A stretch of DNA of 64,000 nucleotides from Nyssa sinensis. Its lineage: Eukaryota; Streptophyta; Magnoliopsida; Cornales; Nyssaceae. The first letter of the stretch is position 1, and each line of letters starts with the position of its first letter. Below are positions 51,207-62,590 of the stretch, one piece after another. The stretch covers positions 19,565,571-19,629,570 of the forward strand of contig CM018052.1 in the NCBI GenBank assembly GCA_008638375.1. Reading direction: 5' to 3'. Below the pieces are notes generated by a model. The model was not told the DNA's origin. It saw nothing but the letters and a program-made list of their open reading frames with translations, and did no database searches. The position numbers and the translations under genes were made by a program.

Positions 51207-53394
51207 TGTAGATGCCTCATTTTGTGACCCTTGATTAAGTAATAGCAATTCGATAGTTATAACAAAAAACCTACTTTTGAGGGGACTCCTCTTGACAGAG
51301 TCCTATTCCCATTAGCACTTTTCTTGACAGAGTCCCTATTTCAATAGGACTATTCCTGACAAAGTCCTATTCTCATTAGGACTGCTCCTGACAAATTCCT
51401 AGTTCAAGTTGGACTCTTTCTGATAGAGTCTCACTCCCGTTAGTATTCTCTTGCTAGAGTCTCAGTCCAAGTAAGACTCTTCCCAATAGAGTCCCACTCC
51501 CGTTAGGACTCTCTTGCCAGAGTCCCAGTCCAAGTAGGACTCTTCTCAACAGAGTCCCACTCCCGTAAGAACTCTCTTATCAGAGTCCCAGTCCAAGGAG
51601 GACTTTTTCCGATAAAGTCCCACTCTTGTTAGGATTCTCTTGCCAAAGTCTCAGTCCAAGTAAGATTCTTTCCAATAAAGTCTCACTCCCGTTGATAAAG
51701 TCACAATCTAAGTAGGACTCTTCCCGATAGAGTCTCTCTCCAGTTAGAACTTTCCTATCAGAGTCCTAGTCCAAGTAAGACTCTTCCCGACAGAGTCCTA
51801 TTCCTGTTAGGATTCTCCTGCTAGAGTCCCACACCTAGTAGGACTCTTTTTGTCAGAATCTCACCATGTTTAGGACTCTTCTGTCCATCAGAGGGTGTTT
51901 CGATAACTTCGGTATCTTTTTGCCTATTGAGGACATTTTGGTAATTTTGGCACAATCCTACCCTCAGTAGGACTTCCTAGTCACTTGAGAGGCATTTTCG
52001 TAATTTTCATATCATTTTACTCATCTGGGGGTAATTTGGTTTCACATGTCTTGTGGCAATCTAGAGATTCTCCACCGAATTAAGGGTAGTTTGATAATCT
52101 TAAGTGATAGTAGTCTATTTAGGCATAATTAGGAATTTCTATTTTTCGAGTTTCCATATATCTCGTTACTTGATATTTTCTTAAATAGAGATACATTGAA
52201 CCTGGACGTTTTCATCTTAGAGTTTATTTTCTAATTAAATTCTATTTCTCTTTTATCTCATTGGCTCTTGTATGTAGACACCAATTCTATTGGCTCTTGT
52301 ATTGTCATAATTATTTATTAATTCATTTAGTTAGGATAATAATTTATTAGGATAATTATTTAATTTTTATATATTTAATTAGAAGATTATCACTCAAGAC
52401 ATGATTCTAGCTATCCATTTTAGAGTTTCACCTTAGATCCTTGGATCGAATGTTCAATTTTACCTATAAATAGAGCCCTCTGACCATCATTTTTAGGACA
52501 CAATTTCTATAGCTCTACGCTATTAGTTTAATTCTATACTTTTCTTTACAAGAACTCTCATTTTCTCGAGGTTGAAGCCCTGCCAAAATGACAGCCTCTC
52601 TTCACGAAGTAAGCCGAAGCAACGTTTTTCAAACCGATGAGAAAGCCAGAGATCTACCCTACTGAAACATCTGATCCATACTTTCCTAGCTGGAGATCTG
52701 CTAGATTTCGACGATCGAATAAGGTACACTCTCAAACCCTTAACAGTTTTCATTAGATCCAGTTGATCTCATCTCTTTTATTATTCTTGATAAAAGAAGA
52801 TAAACTGGAGAACTATGTGACTCTAATTCCGTTTTTGAAATGGATACGTAGAAAGCTATCGGGCTAGAGTTAGATCTTCTTTCCGTATTTTCTGCTTTAT
52901 TTTATTTCTTCGTGTTAGATCTTTTATTATTTATCTTTTTCAAACTCACATATCTTTTTTCAGTTTTCTCATGAAAAAATAGTCTTACAAGTGAATATTC
53001 GAGACCTATCCATTCGGATCTGGCGAGGTGGGTGGGTGGGTGCCCAACACATTCTCACTCCGTAACTTAGCCCCTGAGCCTCTTCTTTGGTATTTTCACT
53101 TTATTTCAGTGCTTTATTTTTATTTGATCCATGTCAAGGGATCTCTTAGTATGTATTTAGGATTAAAAATGAAGAAATTTTCATTTCATTCCTTTCAGTT
53201 TTTCCTTCATATGTATTGTTCGATTTGTAACGAGTTTGTTTATTTCTTGCCCAAAAATAAGCTAATGACTCCTCAATCTCTTTATCTCCTATAATAGGAG
53301 TTCCTTCCCACCTTTAGGAAAGAAGACAGCCGGGATCCCTCTAAATTCACGAAAATGATGACATACTTTCCTTTTTTTCTGGTTCTAGCGTGCA
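51207..53394 (+). mobile_element. 5' LTR of a Tat/Ogre-like gypsy element, 2.19 kb
   Basis: Starts TGTAGATGCCTCATTTTGTGACC and ends ctagcgTGCA, followed after 2-3 nt by gtggcaactccattgggaac (53397-53416), a diverged copy of the TGGCGACTCCACTGGGGA primer site used by Tat/Ogre-type gypsy elements. A TATA motif tacctataaatagagccc lies at 52460-52477. U3 holds the minisatellite at 51275-51880. No second LTR of this family is in the window. Confidence 0.75.
51275..51880 (+). repeat. Minisatellite in gypsy U3, about 31-bp units in 63-bp pairs
   Basis: About 19 half-units alternate between 'aggactcttcccgayagagtcccactcccgtt' and 'aggactctcttgccagagtcccagtccaagt' types. Each contains the core agagtc and its inverse gactct, so single units can form small hairpins. 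Divergence between units is moderate and the last units are most degraded. Confidence 0.85.
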
Positions 53395-53909
53395 TAGTGG
53401 CAACTCCATTGGGAACTAAAAAGGGCTATACTCGGTGAAGTATTCACTTCAAGGTTATTTTGTTTATTTGCTTTACATTCATTTAATGGTTATGTTTTTT
53501 TATGGATTTATTGATGTATGAATTCTTGAATGTATGGATGGATGAAAAAAAATACTAAAATTTGAATGCCTTGCACACACATCACTTCATACATTGCATT
53601 TGCACTACATACCTTCTAAGCTCAAATAGTTAGTAGCCCTCGCCCCGTATGCTCGCTCAGCTTAACGGGTGTCATCGGTGAAAACCCTCAATTCCTTGAT
53701 CAAATACCGCTTGACCGTGGACACTACATTCTAGTGGCCTTGGGATTGTATGCAAAAAGGCGATGCGATACCATTTGACCATACTCATTACAATCTAATG
53801 GTTGTGGATGGTATTTGACACATCTTGTCAGAAGGGGAGCCTTGAAACCTTTACCTAATCAAAGCATCATTTATGTAATCTACCCTAGATTCATGATTTA
53901 GGACAATAA

Positions 53910-54333
53910 TGTGATACTCTTGACCCACATCGATTGGGTGGGAGTAGTATAATTAGAATATAAGATACTGCAAGTCTTACTACTAACAACTTGGGTTTGA
54001 GCTTTGAGCTATAATATTGTGGGCTCTTTTAGGTTGTTAAGCTAGTGGGCTTGGGGCATTACATTTATAGTATCACATCCAGTTCCCAAAGGGTAGAGGC
54101 CCTTAGAGTGTTCGCTTAATAGGCAGCTGGGAGACTGAGATCTACCTCACGAGGACGTGTGGTCCTAAAAGGGAGAGAATGTGATACTTCTTTCCTACAT
54201 CAGTTGGGTGAGAGTAGTATCATTAGAATATAAGACAGCACAAGTCTTACTACTAATAACTTGGGTTTAAGCTTTTGAACCATAATGTTGTGGGCTCTTT
54301 TAGGTTGTTGGGCCAGTGGGCTTGGGGCATTAT
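53910..54333 (+). mobile_element. TRIM-C: complete 424-bp element with two 154-bp LTRs
   Basis: LTRs 53910-54063 and 54180-54333 both start TGTGATACT, share aattagaatataaga and acaagtcttactactaa-type segments, and end cttggggcatta. The 116-bp internal region starts with a decayed primer-site-like tagtatcacat and ends in a purine tract aaaagggagagaa. The 5-bp target duplication aataa is at 53905-53909 and 54334-54338. It is nested in the gypsy leader. Confidence 0.85.
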
Positions 54334-55312
54334 AATAAACCCAGTTATGGTAAGACACTCACAAAATCTTTGTGCAGTCTAGCGCAGTCAGAAAAAGCCC
54401 AGAAAGTCAAAAATAATACCCCTCTGTCAATTGATCAGCACAAAGGCTAACTGTCGATTAGCACTCGCTGTGTGCTGATCAGCAGATAGAGAGAACACTT
54501 TCCTATTTTGCCAAAATTTCAAAATTCTAAATTTTTTTTGAAAAGTTTCAACTTTTTTCACTAATGGGCCAACAAAATGACTTTCAGAAGGAACTTTTTG
54601 GGCTTATTCTCATCACATAATCCTTCTGAATTAACTCAAGTTTTAATTATGATTGACTCTAATAAACTTCTAGATCAATTCAAATCTTTTTCCAATTCTT
54701 TGGAAATTTTTCCCACAAAGTCTAAAGGTCATTTCGTTATGATTCAAGTCGAAAACTAGGGTCTTGACTTCCTAGATTCCACAATTCGAATTATTTAGTC
54801 ATCTTAAGAATCAAGTGAGACCCTCTCTTAATTCTGCCTATCATGTCAACAATTCGAGATAGTTTTTTTTTTTTTTTTTTTTTCAGTTCCTTTTCAAGAG
54901 TTACCTCTCTTTAGGATCTTCATCTCGTTAATCAAGGTTTTTCTTGACCCCTCCATTTGGGTCTAACCATATCCATGGAGATTACATCTTCCTAAGTTTT
55001 ACGAACTCTTTCCTCATTCAAGCAAACCATTCCATCCTCTTAAGTCTTAGGGGCCACCCTAACCTTTTTTTAAAAAAAGGGTTTCAAAAATTTAAAATTC
55101 ACGATCATTTGTGCTTCCTCACCTACTAAGGAATGATCTTATTTTTCACTTAGATTGGAGCTTATCCTACTCAAAGTTTTGAAATAAAAAAAAAACTCTT
55201 TGGACTATTGGCTTGGACTCAAACTCCTTTGCAATCATTTGGTGATTAAGAAATTCATTGAAGTTCTCTACCCCCTTGCAGCTTATATTCCCTTAGTTGA
55301 GCCCAAAAACCA

Positions 55313-56622
55313 TGGCATCCAAATCAAGTCAATCACTGCTCCTTATCACTATATATCATGATCAATTACTCCAGATTTTAGCCAAAATAAAAAAAGACAT
55401 AGCTGATTACAGGGATGAAACGTAGAGGCTTTTCCAGACAGTCCAAGAATTGTTACAACAACAGTTACCATCACCTCTACCACTCCCAATAGGGCCTAAC
55501 AATGCTCCCAATAACCGATCACCTATACCTCATCAATATCATTTCTTATAGAATCAACAGGCCCAAGATGCAGCCACACATGATCAGTTTAATCAAGTCG
55601 TACAAAATGGGCCCCAAAATGAAGTCAAACCTCACAAGAAGCCCAACACAAATGAAGAGGTCCTTCTCAAAAGACTTGAAAAGATGGAAGCCCTTTTATG
55701 CAAATCCAACCATGGAGATGACATGATTGATATCCACAAACTCTCTCTATATCCAGAGGTCTGTTTACCTTACAAGTTCAAAATGCCAGACTTAGACAAA
55801 TTCAATGGGATCACATGCCCAAAGACCTATCTCAAGCTCTATGTTTGAGCTATGCAAACACTAGTGGCTACAATTGAAATGATGGCTCAAATGCTCCACC
55901 AAAACTTCACTGGGGCGGCTCTCTGTTGGTTTTTAGACTTGGAAGAGCCCATATCCAAAGATTGGGAACAACTCTGCAATGCCTTTGTCAAGCAGTACAA
56001 GTACAACAATGAGTTGGACATCACACTGAACAAACTTAAGACCACCAAACAAGAACTTAAAGAGACTCTTTCAACTTTCATCACCCAATGGAGGGCCAAC
56101 GCATCCCAAATGATCAACAAACCGAGTGAAGACGAACAAGTGAAAATGGTGAAGAATAACTTATTCCCCATTTACCGCGAATCATTGTTTGCCCGCTACT
56201 TTGAGACTTTCAAAGCTCTTATAGGGGCTAGAATCAAAATTGAGGATGCAATCAATGATGGAATATTGAGGAAGCCCAATAACTCAGAGATTGCAGTCAA
56301 TGCTTTGACTCCATAACAATCTTTCTCTTGGTCTGTTAGTTCAACTGCCTCACCACCCTCAAATTCATTTCAAAGGCGCCCAACAAGGTCATTCACAGAA
56401 CTCTCTACATCATTGAGCGAAGTTTTTCAAAAGCTTTATGAAGAAGGGCATCTCCAACCTTTGGATCCTCGGCCCACTCCAAACCCAATACCCAAGAGCT
56501 ATGATTTGAACACGCATTGTGTCTACCATCAATGTGTGGGCCACTCCACTGATCATTGCACCATGCTGAGGCATGCTATCCAAGTTATGATTGACGAACA
56601 ACTCATTGGGCCTTTCTTTTAA
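55313..56622 (+). pseudogene. Gypsy (Tat/Ogre-like) gag, interrupted
   Basis: From ATG 55313 (MASKSSQSLL) in one frame with stops at about 55423, 55550, 55846 and 56314. The capsid part has KFKMPDLDKFNGITCP and FTGAALCWFLDLEEPISKDW, then AFVKQYKYNNELD and STFITQWRANASQM, matching the retrotransposon gag domain. The last part (HCVYHQCVGHSTDHCTMLRHAIQ) is the His/Cys end typical of Tat/Ogre gag. No protease follows. Confidence 0.8.
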
Positions 56623-57180
56623 GGATCAACCAAGATTAGCCCACAATCAAGAATGATGAGCTTTCCAAGCCAAAGATCATTCTTTTATTTTTCATGAATA
56701 TTTTCATCTGTCTTTCCTCGTGTTTCAATAAAGATTCTCTCAGGAAACTTGCAAAAAAATGTTTGCATGATTCATCTTGATTCTTTAAGAAAATTAATGT
56801 CATCAAATTCATAATAAGATTGAATGTGTCGAATCTGAGCAACACAAACTTCATCAATCATCTTGATTTCCTCATTGTTCACCAATTCATTTATTTGTCT
56901 CAAAGGCATCTTGTCTGATTCAATCACCATCCAAAGAGAATAATGGTCATGACCCTAAGTAGACATCGACATCATGAGTCTAAAAGATGTGATTGTTTCA
57001 AAAAGCAAGCAATTCCAAGGATAGGAGGTCATCGTTTGGCAAACCAAATCTATCCTATCACTCATATCAAGATATACACTTACAAACCCTTTGAGCCTGA
57101 TTAATAAACTTTTTTTTCTTAAACCCATCTACCAAACCTTGGGTGGGAAGCCTACTCTGTGTACACTCTCACAATGTCAT

Positions 57181-57442
57181 CATAGAATAATCAAAGAGCA
57201 AAGAGAAGAAACATCTTTGTCCCATGTGAAAGAAAACATTTTCCAGTAAGAAAATGAGAAACAATCATCAAAGAATAATCAAAAGCAAAGAAAATAAAAT
57301 CCTTGCCTCATTGAAGGAAAAAATTTTTAAGCAAAGAAGTGACAAAATAACTATCAAGGAAGAGTCAAAAAGCAAAGAAAACAAAATCTTTACCTTATCA
57401 AAATAAGCATTTTCTAAGCAAGGATGCAAGAAATTAGTTAAT
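57181..57442 (+). repeat. Three tandem units of 86-88 bp
   Basis: Units start at 57181 (catagaataatcaaagagc), 57269 (caaagaataatcaaaagc) and 57355 (caaggaagagtcaaaaagc). Each goes on to agcaaagaaaa.aaaatc.tt.cc and a gcattttctaagcaa-like end. They lie in the non-coding part of the gypsy element. Confidence 0.7.
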
Positions 57443-58634
57443 CAAGCTTTGAATGGCTCAAAGAGCTTCATGCAAAAAATAAACTATGTTAGACCTGATT
57501 CTCTAAAAATGAGATACGTAAGCAGTTTAAGAAGTCACTTTAGGCTCGGTTATAAAGGTCATGCTAATAATCAGTCATGTACAAGAAAGGACATACACAT
57601 CAAGGTTATGCACGTCAAAGCTATGCATATCAAAGAGATTTATGCAAGGGGTTTGGTACCATGAACACAGATTTTTGGGCCTTATATACCTTTCATTTGG
57701 TAAACCTTACCCTAGCCTACGTTTCGTCCCTAATAATAAGACCACCTTGAGGTTTTGCTTGCTTAAAGAAATTATCACATTTCAACTGAGAGTTCTTTCA
57801 AAGGGTCTTAAAAATATATGGATCATATAACAAACAGTTTGAGACAAAAGGCTTCCTCTTTACTAGTTTGCACCACATTGTTTCTTCATTCTTGACACAT
57901 TTTCTAGAGTAACTCATCAAGGGACTCCTTAAGTACCTATTTGCACCAGATTGCTTTCTTACTTTCAGAGGTAACTCTTCATTGCTTCATAAAGGGCTCC
58001 TTTATGCCTTGTTCATTCCAAGAGTAACTCATACTCTTACAAATCATACAATTTTCTTTAGTCAGCAGGCTTCTTCATGCCAATATAAGGACCATTTTTC
58101 TATCTAAAAGGTTCCATTTCACTTTTGCCTTGCCTTAATAACCCATATCTTGGGTAAAGTCCCCATCACTTTGGCCCATCCAAAATTTCGTTCATTTAAA
58201 TGATTTCATCTAATATGCTTAGTTAAAAACTCAATCTGTTATGAAAATCGACGATTTTCATTTTCTCAAATAATCTAATTGAATCATGCTCAAAACAAAT
58301 ACTCTAAAGTTTTGAAAAAAATCTCCTCAATCATTTAAAAAGGAAAAAAGATTTTATCCATGAACTTGAAGATGAGTCTTTAGCTAGTCAAGTCTCTTGA
58401 GCCTTTATACCCTAAATTCACAGCTCAAGCAGATTTTTCCCAAATCATCTTCAAAGATAGGCAACCTCACCACTCAAAACCAAGCAATGGTTCTTTCGAC
58501 TTAAACAACCAACTTGATTGCCAGTGATCTAAGGATTAGTAGAGTCTAAGTCAAAATTTATAATTTTCTCTAAGTGAAAAATTCCTTTTTAAAAATGGAA
58601 AAGACATGTTTCTCATATTCAATAAGAACATTTC

Positions 58635-58765
58635 TTTACTCATATCTAAGTTGAGTACATTCCCCACGCTCCTATCTAAGTTGAGTTCATTCTCTTCACT
58701 CCTATATGAGTTGAGTATATTCTCCTTACTCTTCTTTAGTTGAGTAAATTCCGTATTCCTTTAGT
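58635..58765 (+). repeat. Tandem repeat of about 30-bp units (cctatctaagttgagt)
   Basis: Four to five units of 'ctcctatctaagttgagtacattc...' at about 58637, 58668, 58699 and 58730. Isolated related words (atctaagcc, atctacgtc) occur up to 58850. Confidence 0.65.
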
Positions 58766-59723
58766 TGAGGTAAGAGTTTTTCATCAATATGACTTTTTCA
58801 TACATTTCTACACTCTTATCTAAGCCATGTTCTACCTCCTTCTATCTACGTCAAAGTTGTTTCTTGTATATCTTATTTCTTATTTATCTTCGGCAAGAAT
58901 TTTCATCAACCCTTATCTTTAGTTGACTGTATCATTTTGAGTGTATCGCCTTTCAAAGTTAAGTACACTTCTTGTTCTCATATCCTAAGAAAGAGTTGGG
59001 CAACATGAGCTTATGGTCTGAAACTCGATTAAACTCTTCCCTATGGAGTCATACTCAATTCTATCATTCTAGTGGAGCAAACCTAATTCGTCTTTTCAGT
59101 GTGTCATAATCAAACATCCCCCATGGAGTCTTTACTCACCACACAAGTCTTATTGGGATGCAATTTCATCAAGTTATTAGGATGAAATTCCCTTATAGGT
59201 AAAACGTTTGAAGATTTAACCATTTAGGAAAAAACCCATCATGGATGTAATTTATCTAGGAAAAACCTATCTGAAGACGTAATCCATCTAGGAAAAAAAT
59301 CATCTGAGGACCCGCGCATTAGAATTGCAGGCTAGAAAAAATGCTTCAAAATGTTTGCAGTGCAGGTGCAGCAACTTCAATCTCAATTTCGACCTTACGG
59401 AAGCCAAAATCTCTCAAACCTCAAAACATGAAAGTTGTATAAATTTTTCTTGGCGTTACATATCATCTTGAATCATCTCAATCGGAGCTCGGATGAGAGA
59501 GTTATGCCTAGATTATGAAGCAATGTTGAAACTGTCCAGAATCGCCCAATTAGCTTTGTTTTGCACTTAGCGCCTCCATTTGCATTCTAAATCAAAATAT
59601 AAGAATAATGAGTACATTTAGGGTATATGCAACCCTAAATAAACTAAATACGTAACCCTCACAGAAATAAATACTCGACTCTCATGTGTTTGAAGGGTAT
59701 GCGTTTCGCTCAAATTCATTCCA

Positions 59724-60074
59724 ATGGAAATAATATACTATAGGCTTAACCCTTCATCTAAGCATGTTAATGAGGTAAATATTTCCTCCATTGAACAAAA
59801 AATTACGAGTCTAACTTCTCTTATTCGTCAAAGGGCTGTAGGTAATAAGCAAACGGCGAAGGCTTGTGGGATTTGTTCGGTAGTAGGGCATCCAACAGAT
59901 ATGTGCCCAACTCTTCAAGATGAGCCCATTGAGCAAGTGAATGCGACAGGTGATTTTCCTGAACAACCGCAAAGGAAGTATGATCCCTATTCGAGCACGT
60001 ATAACCCGGGATGGAGGGATCACCCCAATTTTAGCTATGGTAATCCACAAGTAAATCAACCCGCGACTCAAAAC
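59724..60074 (+). pseudogene. Gypsy gag C-terminal fragment with zinc knuckle
   Basis: Frame contains HVNEVNISSIEQKITSLTSL, then a CX2CX4HX4C knuckle (CGICSVVGHPTDMC) and YNPGWRDHPNFSYGNPQVNQ. This is the gag end of a plant non-chromoviral (Athila-like) gypsy, a different family from the gag at 55313. The frame is cut at 60075 where the next LTR begins. Confidence 0.75.
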
Positions 60075-61408
60075 TGTCACCACTCAAAACCCACCTTGTG
60101 CGGATCTCATATCGCGACCGCCACCCTTCAGCCCGGAGGTCTTAGGGGCCCACATAAGCGACGGTATCGGACGGCGGTGCGGCCTGTGGTTACGGAAGCA
60201 TGAAAAAATTTTTCTTTTCCTTTCTTATTTAAACCTTTCGCACATCCGCTCTATACTGCCGTTCTTCATAACGGTACACATGATTATACATTCAGAGCAT
60301 AACAAAGACTCTAAGGACTTTATACATAATACATATCCATTTGTCCTTCAAGACTTAGGTAAATAACTTTCTAACATTTACTATAATAAAAGTGATAACT
60401 ACAATCCACAATACATCCCATAAACTGCCAATACAAAAGTGACCAACATATGGTCCTACTACCTCCATGCTACCCTGTAAGGAACTTCCTATGCCCTTCC
60501 TCAAAATGGGCAAGGCTTTCACATCTTCATCACAAAATAGGGTCAAGATCACTTCTGTTACCTGAAAGGAGGGTCAGATAAAAATCCGGGTAAGCTAATC
60601 TAAGCTTGTGAGTAATTCTAATATTTTTTATGGGGTTTCAATTGGCAGTGGTTTAGCACAAGAGAATTTATAAAATAATCTCTACCAATTGCTCGTATAC
60701 TTTGAACACAGAATATATGCATTCTTTAAAACAGATAGCTTTGAAACATTTAAAGTATTCAAGCTAAACATGTACTTCTTCACATAGAGTATATGAACTT
60801 CAAAACGTGTAGATATGCGTAGTGAAAATGAGGGTAAAACCTGCTTCCATTTTTAACACAACACCTTATCACTTTCATTAGTGGAATCCATTTCGAACCA
60901 GATTCCCGTTTTACTTTTCGTGGAGATATCTCATGCCTAAGGGATTAAATCCTGCTGCCTAGCATTTATTCGTATCCTGGTTTAGTTCCGAAGAAACCCA
61001 ACAAAATTCGTGTTGCTTATGCACAGTTTATCTTTCATTTAAATACATTTAATACATGACTTCTTCATATAAATGCTTTTATGAGCATTCAAAACATAAT
61101 GTTCATGACTTTATAATAGAACCTTCAAATACTTGGAATATGAAAATTCAGAATATTTAACAATGTTTGTCATTTAAAACTTGGACATGCTAAAATATAT
61201 TTTAAAGAGAGACTGTAGTAGAAACCATTCACTGAGCATGTCACAACAGGGTTTATAAGAACATGAATGCTTTAAAACAGGAATCATGTAAATACTGAAT
61301 TTGATATTCGAATGCTTCAGATATTTTGAACTTAAAACTTCTTCAAATCCATGGAGTTAAATCTCCACTTCAAATACAGGGTTACTCACCTTCACTTCTG
61401 GGTTAGCG

Positions 61409-61877
61409 CTATTGTTGTGCTTTCTCTTTGCCCTTTTTCAACCTAAAATAATTTATGAAAATTTCATAAATTTCACATGCATTTAAATCAACTTGTAATC
61501 TTAATCTATTATTAGATTGAGTAAGCCTAGTTCGATGATAGGTTTTTTTGTTTAAAATCGGCCTAACACATAGGGATTTAGAGTTGTATTACATATCTAT
61601 TTACTTTATGTGCTTTAATTATAAATAGACATTACCTCTGAAGCATTTCCTTTAGTGTTTCAGTATCTTCCCTTTTTTCTTTCTCTTTCAAAGCTTCTTC
61701 AGCAAGTTTCCTTGCTGCTGCTTCTTTCATAAGTTGCCCCATTAGGACGATAGGAGGTTTATATATAAAGGGCCTAACAGAGACAATCTGACATTTCTTG
61801 GTGATATTAATCTTCCTTTTTATTGTTTTGCTCTCCCAAATCAGTTCCTCCATAAAGACTTCTTGGGTTTTATCCAT
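61409..61877 (-). CDS. Split 91-codon frame of unknown function in the LTR block
   Basis: Coding part 1, 61877-61636 (ATG...CTTCAGAG), is followed by a canonical donor (gtaatg). Part 2, 61442-61409, follows an acceptor (attttag) and continues in frame to TAG. A further donor (AAG|gtgagt) is at 61390/61389 and an acceptor (ctcctttcag) at 60562/60561. Upstream, an acceptor (tgttttag) at 61899/61898 and a donor (atgag|gtaaac) at 63472/63471 would give a 5' leader exon. The product has MGQLMKEAAARKLAEEALKE, a charged helix likely to be a coiled coil, and a Lys-rich end. I do not recognise it. It may be a captured gene or LTR leader introns. Confidence 0.4.
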
Positions 61878-62319
61878 ATTGATTTCTTAATCCTTAACCT
61901 AAAACACATTTTAACGTGTTAGGAATTCATTACTCTTCTGGTAGCTTCATTAGATCATAAGGTTTGATTCTATTAATTTACAAACTTATGTGTCATATTC
62001 TTCTGTACTTCATCTCATACTATGGACCTTACCATTGAGTCCGGAACGTCAAAAAAAGTCAATTTAGACCTGCTCGGACTTCCATTTGACTTTAGGGGTA
62101 CTAGGGCCAAAATGGTAATTTTATCCCTTTACGTGTCTTTATTTTTTGGTGTCTCATCTCATAAAATGGACCTCACCATTGGTTTCAGAATGTCCAAGAT
62201 AGTAAAAATACACTAATAACTTGTTTAATTTGGACATCAGACCATTTCGTCATTATTTAATTTAATTAATTAATTTTATTTTATTAATATCATTTATGTA
62301 TAAGATATATATATATATA

Positions 62320-62590
62320 TATATTTGTGGGATAAATGGACACGGGATTGTCCAGTCCAAATGGTTTGTATGCCTTAATTCCTTACCCTTGGTTCCCTGT
62401 TCGAGTCCCAAGGGCTGCGCCCCTTTTAATTTTTTCTTAAATTTTCCTTTTACATTTTATATGTATATTTTGCCACAATACATAACGCGGGCGTGCCCTG
62501 TCCAAGTGATAAGAACTTGGGGTTGGGTTCAAAGGGTCAGCCGTTCGAGTCTTAGGGGTTGCGGCCCCTTTTATTTTTCTGATTTTTATT
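62320..62590 (+). repeat. Two diverged 144-bp units with tRNA box-B-like motifs
   Basis: Units at about 62335-62455 and 62480-62590 share tgtccagtccaa / tgtccaagtgat, gttcgagtc (62399 and 62543), ggg(c/t)tgcg(c/g)cccctttta and a T-rich end. GTTCGAGTC is a good box-B core. Convincing box A motifs and tRNA folds are lacking. Confidence 0.5.

Larger units (their letters stand above)
53395..59700 (+). mobile_element. Internal region of the Tat/Ogre-like gypsy: gag, no pol seen
   Basis: Runs from the primer site through a 1.9-kb leader (which contains TRIM-C) to gag at 55313-56622. It then continues as 3 kb of non-coding DNA with tandem repeats. Protease, RT and integrase motifs were looked for and not found. 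This suits a non-autonomous derivative (LARD type) or a deletion. The right end is uncertain. Confidence 0.6.

Noticed and set aside
51275..51880. CRISPR-like array
   Set aside because: Units are contiguous variants without unique spacers, in a plant retrotransposon LTR; it is a minisatellite.
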